Positions 42,837 to 50,573 of a stretch of 64,000 nucleotides of DNA are shown in pieces; the stretch's first letter is position 1; each line of letters starts with the position of its first letter. Origin of the DNA: a gamma proteobacterium HdN1 (GTDB lineage Bacteria; Pseudomonadota; Gammaproteobacteria; Pseudomonadales; Ketobacteraceae); NCBI GenBank assembly GCA_000198515.1, contig FP929140.1, forward strand, positions 2,206,527-2,270,526, in the 5' to 3' direction. The position numbers and the translations under genes were made by a program. The notes under the pieces were generated by a model. The model was not told the DNA's origin. It worked only from the letters and a program-made list of their open reading frames with translations, and made no database searches.

Positions 42837-42959
42837 TTAAAAATCTTCGTCGTCTTCCGACAACTTTTCAAAGAATCTCTTGGTCTGCCAGTCATCCCAA
42901 AAGATCTTAAGAAAGCCTGCAATACAAACTATGATGGTAACTTTGTATATGTCATCCAT
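42837..42959 (-). CDS. 40-residue single-pass membrane protein (cassette 5)
   Basis: MDDIYKVTIIVCIAGFLKIF, then WDDWQTKRFFEKLSEDDEDF. One helix and an acidic tail conserved with the copies at 42003 and 43612. Confidence 0.75.
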   Translation of the reverse strand: MDDIYKVTIIVCIAGFLKIFWDDWQTKRFFEKLSEDDEDF

Positions 42960-43018
42960 ATCGTGCACCTCAACGTAAGCACATTACTGATTATAACAAA
43001 CTGCGAGAACAACTGCTT

Positions 43019-43318
43019 TTATTGCTTGGCATTCCTCTCATCGGCCAGTCGTAACGTAATCGCTTTCAAACGATGCTTGTAGAAGCTTACCTTCCATAGA
43101 AACGCAAGCTTTAAGGCAACCCAACCCGCAAAAATCCAAAGAACTTGCAAGCTCACGCTGCCATTAAGAAAATAATCCCACACCGATCGTCCTGCTGGGA
43201 GCGTGCCAAATGCCGTTATGGCGCGGTCAAGAAAGACATACTGGTCTACCTTGGTCGCCACATAGCATTCAGCGCGCTCCAGCCAGCTAAGACGAAGGCG
43301 CTCATGAAGGTCTTTCAA
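43019..43318 (-). CDS. 99-residue two-helix membrane protein (cassette 5)
   Basis: TTG start at 43318 just after the leader's GGAGAAACACG. KDLHERLRLSWLERAECYVATKVDQYVFLDRAITAFGTLPAG, TM around SLQVLWIFAGWVALKLAFL, ending YKHRLKAITLRLADERNAKQ. Paralogue of 42174-42485. Confidence 0.7.
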   Translation of the reverse strand: MKDLHERLRLSWLERAECYVATKVDQYVFLDRAITAFGTLPAGRSVWDYFLNGSVSLQVLWIFAGWVALKLAFLWKVSFYKHRLKAITLRLADERNAKQ

Positions 43319-43319
43319 C

Positions 43320-43521
43320 GTGTTTCTCCTTTTGTTTGACACAAAAAAGGGAGAAACACACCCCACTGGGAGAGTATTTCTCCCAGTGGGGTTAAAAACA
43401 AAAAACGAACCTAGCCACGCGGCCAGCCACATCACAGGTTCAGGTGTGGCTTAAAGGGTGTTGCCAGACAGGGCAACGCTGTTTGCAGGGTAAGCGTATC
43501 GGTATTGGCTTTGGAGTTCAA
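43320..43521 (-). promoter_or_regulatory. Leader RNA element 9 (cassette 5)
   Basis: Minus strand: TTGAAC (43521-43516), 17 bases, TACGCT (43498-43493), hairpin A GTTGCC-CTGTCT-GGCAAC (43477-43460), pseudoknot GCCACA/TGTGGC (43450-43426) with GAACC/GGTTC (to 43407), inner hairpin here TGGCC/GGCTA keeps pairing by a G-U; H1 (43391-43361) and H2 GTGTTTCTCC/GGAGAAACAC (43359-43320). Confidence 0.75.
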
Positions 43522-43561
43522 TGCCTTGAAGAGCATTGGCCTCTCGGCCTGCGTCGGACAC

Positions 43562-43597
43562 AAAAAAAGCGCCAGACCTTTACGGTGGCGCTTTTTT
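43562..43597 (-). terminator. Terminator of cassette 4
   Basis: AAAAAGCGCC...GGCGCTTTTT, downstream of the 40-residue gene ending at 43612. Confidence 0.82.
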
Positions 43598-43611
43598 CTT
43601 AAATCAGCGTT

Positions 43612-43734
43612 CTAAAAATCCTGATCGTCATCCGACAGCTTCTCAAAGAATCTCTTGGTCTGCCAGTCATCCCAAAGAATCTTAAGAAAGACTGAAATGC
43701 AAACTAAAATGGTAATTTTGTAGATGTCGTCCAT
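43612..43734 (-). CDS. 40-residue single-pass membrane protein (cassette 4, leaderless remnant)
   Basis: MDDIYKITILVCISVFLKIL, then WDDWQTKRFFEKLSDDDQDF. Its expected two-helix partner and leader upstream have been replaced by the resolvase gene; only the last bases of that partner remain (about 43795-43830). Confidence 0.75.
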   Translation of the reverse strand: MDDIYKITILVCISVFLKILWDDWQTKRFFEKLSDDDQDF

Positions 43735-43765
43735 ATCGTGTACCTCAACGTAAGTACGTTGCTGA

Positions 43766-44386
43766 TTATAACAAACCGCTAGAATAACCGCTTTTATTGC
43801 TTGGCATCCCTCTCGTTGGCCTCTCAGCCTGACCCACCCTCAAATACTGATAAAGCGTCTCCCGACTGATGCCAAACTCGCGGGCCAGTGCTGTTTTTTG
43901 CTCACCGTTCGCCAAGCGCTGCAAAAGCGTCGAGGCCTGCGCAGCATCCAGCGATTTTTTCCTTCCTTTATAGGCGCCACGTTGCTTGGCCAGCGCAATT
44001 CCCTCGCGCTGACGTTCCCGAATCAGCGCTCGTTCAAACTCGGCAAAAGCACCCATGACCGAAAGCATCAGATTCGCCATGGGCGAGTCTTCACCGGTGA
44101 AGGCCAAGTGCTCTTTGACGAATTCAACCCGTATTCCACGTTGGGTAAAACCGTGAACAAGATGGCGCAGGTCATCAAGGTTGCGCGCAAGGCGATCCAT
44201 GCTGTGCACGACTACCGTATCCCCTTCGCGCACAAATTCTTGAAGCGCATTGAGCTGGGGGCGATGGGTGTCTTTGCCGGATGCCTTGTCGGTAAACACA
44301 CGATCGACCAAAGCGCCCTCCAATTGCCGCTCTGGATTCTGGTCGAAGCTGCTGACGCGGATATAGCCGATGCGATGACCTTTCAA
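43766..44386 (-). CDS. Serine resolvase/invertase
   Basis: 206 residues. GYIRVSSFDQNPERQLEG with catalytic Ser about residue 12, then DKASGKDTHRPQLNALQEFVREGDTVVVHSMDRLARNLDDLRHLV, ERALIRERQREGIALAKQRGAYKGRKKSL and HTH ALAREFGISRETLYQYL. This is the TnpR/ParA-resolvase type. The last 15 or so residues (PTRGMPSNKSGYSSGLL) come from fused foreign DNA: the bases match the 3' end of the 43019-43318 membrane gene in another frame. Confidence 0.92.
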   Translation of the reverse strand: MKGHRIGYIRVSSFDQNPERQLEGALVDRVFTDKASGKDTHRPQLNALQEFVREGDTVVVHSMDRLARNLDDLRHLVHGFTQRGIRVEFVKEHLAFTGEDSPMANLMLSVMGAFAEFERALIRERQREGIALAKQRGAYKGRKKSLDAAQASTLLQRLANGEQKTALAREFGISRETLYQYLRVGQAERPTRGMPSNKSGYSSGLL

Positions 44387-44462
44387 AATGAACTCCTAAG
44401 CGCAAAATGTCAGGATAGAATCTAAGACGTTTGGTAGGGCGTGTCAATCAATTGGATTTTTA

Positions 44463-44552
44463 ACCCTATCTTGACATCAAATGCGGCCTAATCTGACGTC
44501 AAGTTAGGGTATAGCCTAAATTAACAACCATATTGCCGGACAGTGTCCGGCA
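44463..44552. other. Resolution-site candidate
   Basis: ACCCTATCTTGAC (44463) and GTCAAGTTAGGGT (44498) are inverted with one mismatch; TGCCGGACAGTGTCCGGCA (44534-44552) is a perfect 19-bp palindrome. Both lie between the resolvase and the toxin-antitoxin genes, where a res site is expected. Confidence 0.5.
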
Positions 44553-44598
44553 TGGCCGACTAATGATCGTTTGACGGACAGAACGGAAAGGGTTAAAT

Positions 44599-44623
44599 TA
44601 TCACTCGGTAATACCAAGTGATA
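44599..44623. promoter_or_regulatory. 25-bp palindromic operator of the antitoxin gene
   Basis: TATCACT-C-GGTA-A-TACC-A-AGTGATA, mirror-symmetric except for the centre and one pair, 12 bases before the RHH antitoxin start. Suits an RHH dimer-of-dimers repressor. Confidence 0.6.
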
Positions 44624-44634
44624 GGAAAACAGCA

Positions 44635-44907
44635 ATGGCAACATCACTCAAGATTGACGATGTGCTGAAAGGCCGCGTCCAACACCTCGCCGGCCAGCGC
44701 CGCCGCTCGCCACATTGGATCATGCTCGAAGCTATCCAGCAATACGTCGAGCGCGAGGAAGCCCGCGAGAGCTTCAAACAGGAAGCCTTAGCCTCTTGGA
44801 CGGCCTATCAGGAAACCGGACGGCACCTGACCGGCCAAGAAGTGCGCACCTGGTTGAACACTTGGGGCACCGAAGACGAAAAGGCGGTGCCTGAGTGCCA
44901 CAGGTAA
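44635..44907 (+). CDS. RHH (CopG/ParD-like) antitoxin
   Basis: 90 residues. MATSLKIDDVLKGRVQHLAGQRRRSPHWIMLEAIQQYVEREEARE is a ribbon-helix-helix domain; the C-terminal half (SFKQEALASWTAYQETGRHLTGQEVRTWLNTWG) would wrap the toxin. It overlaps the toxin gene by 13 bases. Confidence 0.87.
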   Translation: MATSLKIDDVLKGRVQHLAGQRRRSPHWIMLEAIQQYVEREEARESFKQEALASWTAYQETGRHLTGQEVRTWLNTWGTEDEKAVPECHR

Positions 44908-45188
44908 TCGTCACCGAAGGCGCGGCGGAAGGCTTGGAGCGATGCCGACGCTTCCTCGCTGTCAAGGCCCCGGATGCCGCCAGACGAGCAGGTCAGGCCA
45001 TCGAGCGGCAATTCCTACTGCTGGAAACAACCCCCGACATTGGCCGTCCGTTCCCTGAAATACCGGAGCTTCGCGAATTGGTGATTGCCTTCGGAGATTC
45101 CGGCTATGTAGCTCTGTACCGCCACGAACCGGCCGTCGATGCGGTCTATGTCTTGGCATTTCGGCACCAGAAAGAGGCGGGATACTGA
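44895..45188 (+). CDS. RelE/ParE-type toxin
   Basis: 97 residues, GTG start. PQVIVTEGAAEGLERCRRFLAVKAPDAARRAGQAIERQF, then GRPFPEIPELRELVIAFGDSGYVALYRHEPAVDAVYVLAFRHQKEAGY, the alpha-alpha-beta fold with Arg and Tyr-Arg residues of ParE/RelE toxins. Predicted to inhibit gyrase or cleave mRNA. Its stop overlaps the next ATG (TGATG). Confidence 0.85.
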   Translation: MPQVIVTEGAAEGLERCRRFLAVKAPDAARRAGQAIERQFLLLETTPDIGRPFPEIPELRELVIAFGDSGYVALYRHEPAVDAVYVLAFRHQKEAGY

Positions 45189-45313
45189 TGAGCATGAACG
45201 ATTTTCGCCGACTGGCCGCGAAAATCGACCAGCACATGCAACAGCTTGCCGCCCAAGACGTCAGCGAGGCCCATGCCATCATCAATCCGTGGATAGAGGC
45301 AGGGCGTTTATAG
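45188..45313 (+). CDS. 41-residue protein coupled to the toxin gene
   Basis: MSMNDFRRLAAKIDQHMQQL, then AAQDVSEAHAIINPWIEAGRAL. Helical. Its ATG overlaps the toxin stop (TGATG). May be a ParD-like remnant of the following truncated ParE pair, or a third gene of the module. Confidence 0.4.
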   Translation: MSMNDFRRLAAKIDQHMQQLAAQDVSEAHAIINPWIEAGRL

Positions 45314-45360
45314 CCATGTTCAAATTTTGATGATTTGGAATCGGGGTAATTCGACTAATC

Positions 45361-45483
45361 ATGCCTAATTTTCGTCTAACTCCAGAAGCCAAGGCTGATC
45401 TTATCGACATTCGCCGTTTTACCATCAAGCAATGGGGCAGCGCTCAATCACAAAACGTGCTTGAGAGGTGGGTATGCTACTCA
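45361..45483 (+). pseudogene. ParE toxin remnant
   Basis: FRLTPEAKADLIDIRRFTIKQWGSAQSQ is the start of a ParE-type toxin (normally about 95 residues). After about 32 residues the similarity stops; the frame runs on to 45549 antisense to the 45484-45708 gene. Marks the right edge of the inserted resolvase/toxin segment. Confidence 0.7.
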
Positions 45484-45708
45484 TTACATGTAATAACCGG
45501 GGCCGCCACTATCGTCATCGTCGCCCACTTTGAACATTGCGTAGTGTGACCTCGCTTCAAACTCGTTTAAGTAGAAATTAGCCCCGAGTTTCGAGCCCTC
45601 ATCGTTGTCCTCATCCGTGGTCGCGTCATAGTTTAGTACTTTGGCGCTTAATGCAGAAATGATCGCTTTTACAAGGAAGCCCAGATAAAAAACAAAAAGT
45701 ATTTCCAT
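45484..45708 (-). CDS. Small membrane protein at the end of the conjugation operon
   Basis: 74 residues from ATG 45708. MEILFVFYLGFLVKAIISAL is one membrane helix, followed by SAKVLNYDATTDEDNDEGSKLGANFYLNEFEARSHYAMFKVGDDDDSGGPGYYM, strongly acidic. Directly downstream of TraG-N; probably the last gene of the transfer operon. No family recognised. Confidence 0.6.
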   Translation of the reverse strand: MEILFVFYLGFLVKAIISALSAKVLNYDATTDEDNDEGSKLGANFYLNEFEARSHYAMFKVGDDDDSGGPGYYM

Positions 45709-45822
45709 GGTCGAGTATTCCTGTTGCCCGCTAATCAGGATAGGGCGACACCTCACGATGTCGCACGTCCTACTTTACAACGCTTTATTCCAGTATCGGT
45801 TCTGCATTCCGGGTATTTAAAG

Positions 45823-47703
45823 CTATTTTTTAGCTTTTGGTTTTTTTGATGCTGGAGCCTTGGTTGAACTACTGGCCCCTTTAATAATCGTAGCAGCGCC
45901 ATTTGTGCTCAGTGCTCCAATTATGCCGCTTGTGCTGCCAGCACCCGCAAGCGTGATTAGCCAGAGAAGAACTATTGGAAATACGATATACATTCCAGAC
46001 GTTGTAACATCCAGCAATATCCTGTCAACCAGCGTAGCAGCTGTACCCCACAACGTGTTGTCTGGATACATCAAGCTAAACAAGCGCTCATCTAGGTACT
46101 CAACGATATAACGCCACGGCGACAAAAATTGTATCGCTAAAAAGATTAACGCAAACTGTAACAGCCTGCCTAAATCGTACATGCTTGCGACCATCATGAA
46201 CGGTAGCATTGCAATAAAAAACATTTCGATGTACGCAATCGCAATCGGATAAACGCTCTTTACCATGTAGGTGAATGCGTAAAATTCTGCTGCACTCCCA
46301 GCAATGGACACCGCTGCTGATGCAGCGGCTGCAGTCGCTGCTTCAGCAGCCACCGCCGAAAACGCCATGGCAGCAACAGCCGCAAAACCTACACCTATCC
46401 TAACAATAAGAGGACTTTCAGCGTTGATTGGGGGGCCTTCGTATGCCGTCAAATCCTTCGTGGCAGTTTCTATGGCTTTCAGTGAGTTTGAGTCATTCAC
46501 CATCGCCGTTGCAATAATTTTATCCTCTAGCCACGCTTTCGATTTGCTCGCCCCAGTGGTTTGCGTAATGGCGCTATTGAGTGCCTCACTTGCACTGATC
46601 TGCGTGGTGGGGGTTTGAAGGGTGTTAGGATCCACGGGACCGTTGTTATATAAAGATACAGAAGTATCTGCCGCCTCAAACAATTTTCTCTTCAGGCCGA
46701 TTTCAGAATCATTCCACCACTCATCACAGGTGGGCGACGCTCGATTCTTTCTCAAGTCCTCGTTTCGAGCATGATTTGTACAGAAATCACCAGCAGCGTC
46801 GTTACTATGGCTGCAATCGCGCACGGGATCGTAAGACCATCCTGCCACGGGTTTGCTGGCCCGCAGCGTGTCTCCCTGTATGTCGTACTGGCCCGGTTGT
46901 GCAGGTGCATACAGACCCGGCACGCTCAAATAAAAATGGCTGCCAATGTAATTCGGGTCATTGCTGCGATCAAATACCTCATCGTTCGTTTTTGGCTTTT
47001 GCGTCCATTCCCGATATTTCGCCGCATAGTACTGATCTCGATCGACCGCTGCCGCCGGCGTCGGTACGGTGGTAAGTGTGCCGCTTTCCAATGAACTCAT
47101 CAGGCGGCTGCGGGCAGGTAAAAAGCAGTCTTTGGTGAATTGAGCAAGCTCCCCTTGCAAGCTCGGATCGCCTGCAAACTTTAGCTTACGCATGGCGCCA
47201 TCCATATATGTCGAATTATTCGGGCATGCGCCGCCGGAGTTCAGCGCACGGCTCATGCCTGCACCGATGCGTTGGATCACATCCCACAGAATCGGCACTT
47301 TGGCATCGACCGGTTTAAGTGAGCCGCTGATTAACTGACCTGCGGCGGTGACCAGCGTTTCATCGCCTCGGAGCGTGCGGCCTTCCACCTGCTCTACACC
47401 GTTGGCGGTGCAGATTTGGCTGTATTCCCATTTATCCACGCTGAGTGACACCATGGGGATGCAGGCAACAACATACACCAGCATCATCACCATGAAGGAC
47501 GCAAAGACCGAGTAAAAGGCCGTGATCGGTGCATCTGGCCCGGAAAAACCGTGCTTTTTGACGGCATCAAATACCGCCATGAACAGAGTCCATGTGAACG
47601 GTACCATGACCAGCCCCACAAAGGCTAATAACGCCCACAGGTTGTCGTATAGCATCCACCCAAAGGCAATCAGGTTCAGCTCGGCAGCGCTACCTACATA
47701 CAT
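45823..47703 (-). CDS. TraG-N-type conjugal transfer membrane protein
   Basis: 626 residues from ATG 47703 (GGGGAG upstream). N-terminal and C-terminal clusters of membrane helices (LNLIAFGWMLYDNLWALLAFVGLVMVPFTWTLFMAVF; AYIEMFFIAMLPFMMVASMYDL; YIVFPIVLLWLITLAGAG) surround a large periplasmic middle with Cys-containing segments. Matches the TraG N-terminal family placed after TIGR03755 in GI-type systems; likely part of the channel or mating-pair stabilisation. Confidence 0.85.
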   Translation of the reverse strand: MYVGSAAELNLIAFGWMLYDNLWALLAFVGLVMVPFTWTLFMAVFDAVKKHGFSGPDAPITAFYSVFASFMVMMLVYVVACIPMVSLSVDKWEYSQICTANGVEQVEGRTLRGDETLVTAAGQLISGSLKPVDAKVPILWDVIQRIGAGMSRALNSGGACPNNSTYMDGAMRKLKFAGDPSLQGELAQFTKDCFLPARSRLMSSLESGTLTTVPTPAAAVDRDQYYAAKYREWTQKPKTNDEVFDRSNDPNYIGSHFYLSVPGLYAPAQPGQYDIQGDTLRASKPVAGWSYDPVRDCSHSNDAAGDFCTNHARNEDLRKNRASPTCDEWWNDSEIGLKRKLFEAADTSVSLYNNGPVDPNTLQTPTTQISASEALNSAITQTTGASKSKAWLEDKIIATAMVNDSNSLKAIETATKDLTAYEGPPINAESPLIVRIGVGFAAVAAMAFSAVAAEAATAAAASAAVSIAGSAAEFYAFTYMVKSVYPIAIAYIEMFFIAMLPFMMVASMYDLGRLLQFALIFLAIQFLSPWRYIVEYLDERLFSLMYPDNTLWGTAATLVDRILLDVTTSGMYIVFPIVLLWLITLAGAGSTSGIIGALSTNGAATIIKGASSSTKAPASKKPKAKK

Positions 47704-47773
47704 GGCGTGACTCCCCAAATGTTGTAAATATGGTTAGGTTTTTTATGTACATAACAACCGTTGTCTATAACGC

Positions 47774-49180
47774 CTAAGGTGCAGGTGCTACTGGGTAGCC
47801 GCCTTGGATGGCGGGGTTGTTGTTTTTGGGGGAGCTGCCCGTCTGCGTGGATTTTTTCAGCGTCTCTACCATGCTTTGGCCCATGATCAAGAGCGGTGTA
47901 GTGCCCAAGCCAATGCGGGCCATTTGCATCGAGGTGGCGACTTCCTCCATCTCCTCGCTCAGCCATTTGCGGGTGTCGTCAGACACCTTTGCGGCAATGC
48001 TGGAGATTTGCGAGGTCGCTACATCCGGATCTTGTACGGCAGATCGGAACAGGGTAGTCGCAAGGTCTGCCTTGTTTTTCACGATGGCGACGGCGGTGTC
48101 TGATGCGAGGCGGCTGGTGGCTACGGCGCGTTTGTCGTCGGGCAGGTTGCGCAGGGCGCTGATCACACGGTCGGAAATGCGCAGATTTGGAGGGACGGTA
48201 AGCCCCAACTCGTCGAGCTCTTGAAAATCATCCAGATTGACGGCGTTCACAATGGCCTGCTCGTAACGATCGGTCAGCAGGTCGATTTCAGGGCGGATGC
48301 CCACACCGGGGGCGCTTTTCGGTTTTTCGTCATCTACCACAATCCAGAATTCGCCGGTGGCGGCTACCACCCAATCGGCGGCGGCTTTGGGAGTGGGCCA
48401 TATCTGCACCAAGGCGAGGTTTTTTTGATCGTCCGGCGGGGCAGATTCGTTCAGGGGTTCGTTGGTGCGGCCAATACGGTTGTTGTACGCCAACACCATT
48501 AAATCGTGTTTGATCGGCACCGGATTCTCCTTGGTTCCGCGCCCTTTCCCCAGAAAATCAAAGCCTTTGCGTCCGGGGTTCTCTTTGATTTCTTGCGAGG
48601 TCTGGTTAATGCTCTGGTTGTTTTCGGCGCCGTATTTCCACTGGTTCATGACCGATGCGCGAAGGGCCGTATTGTAGGGGTTGTGCTCTCCCTCGGCTTT
48701 CGCCATTTCCGATTCCAGCATTTCGCAAGTTTTGTACTCAAAGCGGAACAGCTCGATGGCTTGATCGAGGTTCCACGTTAAAATGCCGTAAATGTCGGGT
48801 GCGTAGGTTTTTACAAGGTACATGGGCAGGGCGGCTACCATCTCCGTGGCTGCCGTGGAAATCTGGCCCGGCAAACCCGATAGCTGCGTCTTCATGTTTT
48901 CAAATGCCTGCTTCAGATTGTTTTCCATTTTGAACTTGCCGCAGGTGTAGCCAGGATTTGCGGTGAATCGAGCGCCCACCCGATAGGTGATATATCCAGC
49001 AGCGCCGCGCGGAATGGCCCGACCACCGTTTAATTTGTAGAAAAAATCATCCACGTACTTGGTCAGCGGTTCGGCGTGGCCGAGCGTCACCGGCAGGCAG
49101 GGGGTGAGCATCAGGCTGAACAGCAACAGGGCTTTCTTGGTGCGTTTGGAAAAGCGGGGTTGGCGGGGTTGAATGTCCAT
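47774..49180 (-). CDS. Integrating conjugative element protein, TIGR03755 (PFL_4711)
   Basis: 468 residues. Signal peptide ending LGHAEP, then YVDDFFYKLNGGRAIPRGAAGYITYRVGARFTANPGYTCGKFKMENNL. Homologue of the periplasmic PFL_4711 protein (TraH-like position in GI-type systems). Start ATG 49180. Works with TIGR03756 and TIGR03757 neighbours in pilus or mating-pair assembly. Confidence 0.87.
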   Translation of the reverse strand: MDIQPRQPRFSKRTKKALLLFSLMLTPCLPVTLGHAEPLTKYVDDFFYKLNGGRAIPRGAAGYITYRVGARFTANPGYTCGKFKMENNLKQAFENMKTQLSGLPGQISTAATEMVAALPMYLVKTYAPDIYGILTWNLDQAIELFRFEYKTCEMLESEMAKAEGEHNPYNTALRASVMNQWKYGAENNQSINQTSQEIKENPGRKGFDFLGKGRGTKENPVPIKHDLMVLAYNNRIGRTNEPLNESAPPDDQKNLALVQIWPTPKAAADWVVAATGEFWIVVDDEKPKSAPGVGIRPEIDLLTDRYEQAIVNAVNLDDFQELDELGLTVPPNLRISDRVISALRNLPDDKRAVATSRLASDTAVAIVKNKADLATTLFRSAVQDPDVATSQISSIAAKVSDDTRKWLSEEMEEVATSMQMARIGLGTTPLLIMGQSMVETLKKSTQTGSSPKNNNPAIQGGYPVAPAP

Positions 49181-49199
49181 TTCTTAATCCTTAGGTTAC

Positions 49200-50573
49200 C
49201 TAGAACAGGCAAATATCGGGCGTTGGGATTGCACCAATAAATACGCCTTTGCGATTCATGCAGCACTCATACCGCCGCCAAAACGCCCAGATGTAGTTTT
49301 GGTCGCCACCCAGCACGACCGGTGCGCTGTGATCTTCTGCGGTATCACTGAGCTCTCGGTCACGGTACAGAGAGGGGCGGCACTCCGCTTTGGGGATGGG
49401 ATGCACCTGCTGCCACACTCCGCCTTTCACGCCGCTGGCATGAAATTCGTAGGGGATGATGTGCCAGTCGCGCTGGTTGGCAAAGCCGGGATTAAAAAGT
49501 GTGACGTGGCCAAAATGATCGTTTCCGTCCTCGGCCAAGACAAGATCAAGGGCACGCTGGGACGCCACCGCGCCCACTTTGCCATCGTGTTCTTGGTTAA
49601 CAAATCCAATGCGCGGATAAAGCCCTGCCCACACGCCGTTGGTGAGTGTCGGCATAGCATCAGGGGTGCCGATCACTTTACGGTTCGGCAAGAAAGGCGT
49701 CATACCATACGCCAAGTCCACCGAATGAGTCAGTACATCCGGCCACGGTAGGCGCCACGTCAGCGTGTCGATGGCGCTTAAATAGAACGGAATGAACGGC
49801 GTTACTGTACTCTCGCAGAGCAAGTCGTAACTGCCACTCCCCCCCATGCCCGAAGCCAGATCCTGCATGGACGACAGATAGTCCATCACCTCGCTCATTT
49901 CACTCGCCATGGTGCCGATTTGGTTCATCGTATTCATGTACGAAAATACGTCGAGGATTTCGGAGTTCATGAACATTGCGGCAAAATCTGAGGCATCTAC
50001 CATGCTGCCTGCCGCAGTTTGTGCTTCGGTAAAGTCAGCCTCTGTAGGCGGTTGGGTGGCTCCACCTGCGGTCATCCCACCTGAACCCAATAGCATGGGC
50101 AGCAGCGCCAGCGGATGGCCGTTAATATCGACTTCTTTGAATGGCAATTGGCGGTCGTTTTCTTTGTGCTCTTCGGTGTAGGTGCCATATCCACCAATCT
50201 GCCCTGTGCCGAGCAGCGTACCGAAAATACCGTTGGCTAAACTGGCCTGTATATTGCCAAACACACGCTTCCATTCGATCCACGGCTGCTGGCCCTGCGC
50301 CCGAAAGGAGGACACGGTAAATTCTGAGGTGTTATGCGCAATTCGCGGGCTGATGATGACCTTGAGGCCGTTGTAGTGGACGCAAATACCGGTGATGCAA
50401 TAGTTCAGGCACCCACCGGAGATTCCGGTGAGCCCGACTTTAATCAGATCGACGATATTTGCGCCACTGACGGGCACCGTTTGTGAAACGGGGGCGGCGA
50501 CCATGGCCTGACTGCCTGACAGCACGACACCGCAAAGTACGGCTTGCGCCAATCGTTTAACGGTGTGCCGCAT
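49200..50573 (-). CDS. Integrating conjugative element protein, TIGR03756 (PFL_4710, TraU-like)
   Basis: 457 residues from ATG 50573, 17 bases overlapping the upstream TIGR03757 gene. Signal peptide (AVLCGVVLSGSQAMVAAP). Cys-rich: CLNYCITGICVHYNG and CMNRKGVFIGAIPTPDICLF, as in TraU-type periplasmic proteins needing disulfides. ISPRIAHNTSEFTVSSF is a family signature. Confidence 0.87.
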   Translation of the reverse strand: MRHTVKRLAQAVLCGVVLSGSQAMVAAPVSQTVPVSGANIVDLIKVGLTGISGGCLNYCITGICVHYNGLKVIISPRIAHNTSEFTVSSFRAQGQQPWIEWKRVFGNIQASLANGIFGTLLGTGQIGGYGTYTEEHKENDRQLPFKEVDINGHPLALLPMLLGSGGMTAGGATQPPTEADFTEAQTAAGSMVDASDFAAMFMNSEILDVFSYMNTMNQIGTMASEMSEVMDYLSSMQDLASGMGGSGSYDLLCESTVTPFIPFYLSAIDTLTWRLPWPDVLTHSVDLAYGMTPFLPNRKVIGTPDAMPTLTNGVWAGLYPRIGFVNQEHDGKVGAVASQRALDLVLAEDGNDHFGHVTLFNPGFANQRDWHIIPYEFHASGVKGGVWQQVHPIPKAECRPSLYRDRELSDTAEDHSAPVVLGGDQNYIWAFWRRYECCMNRKGVFIGAIPTPDICLF

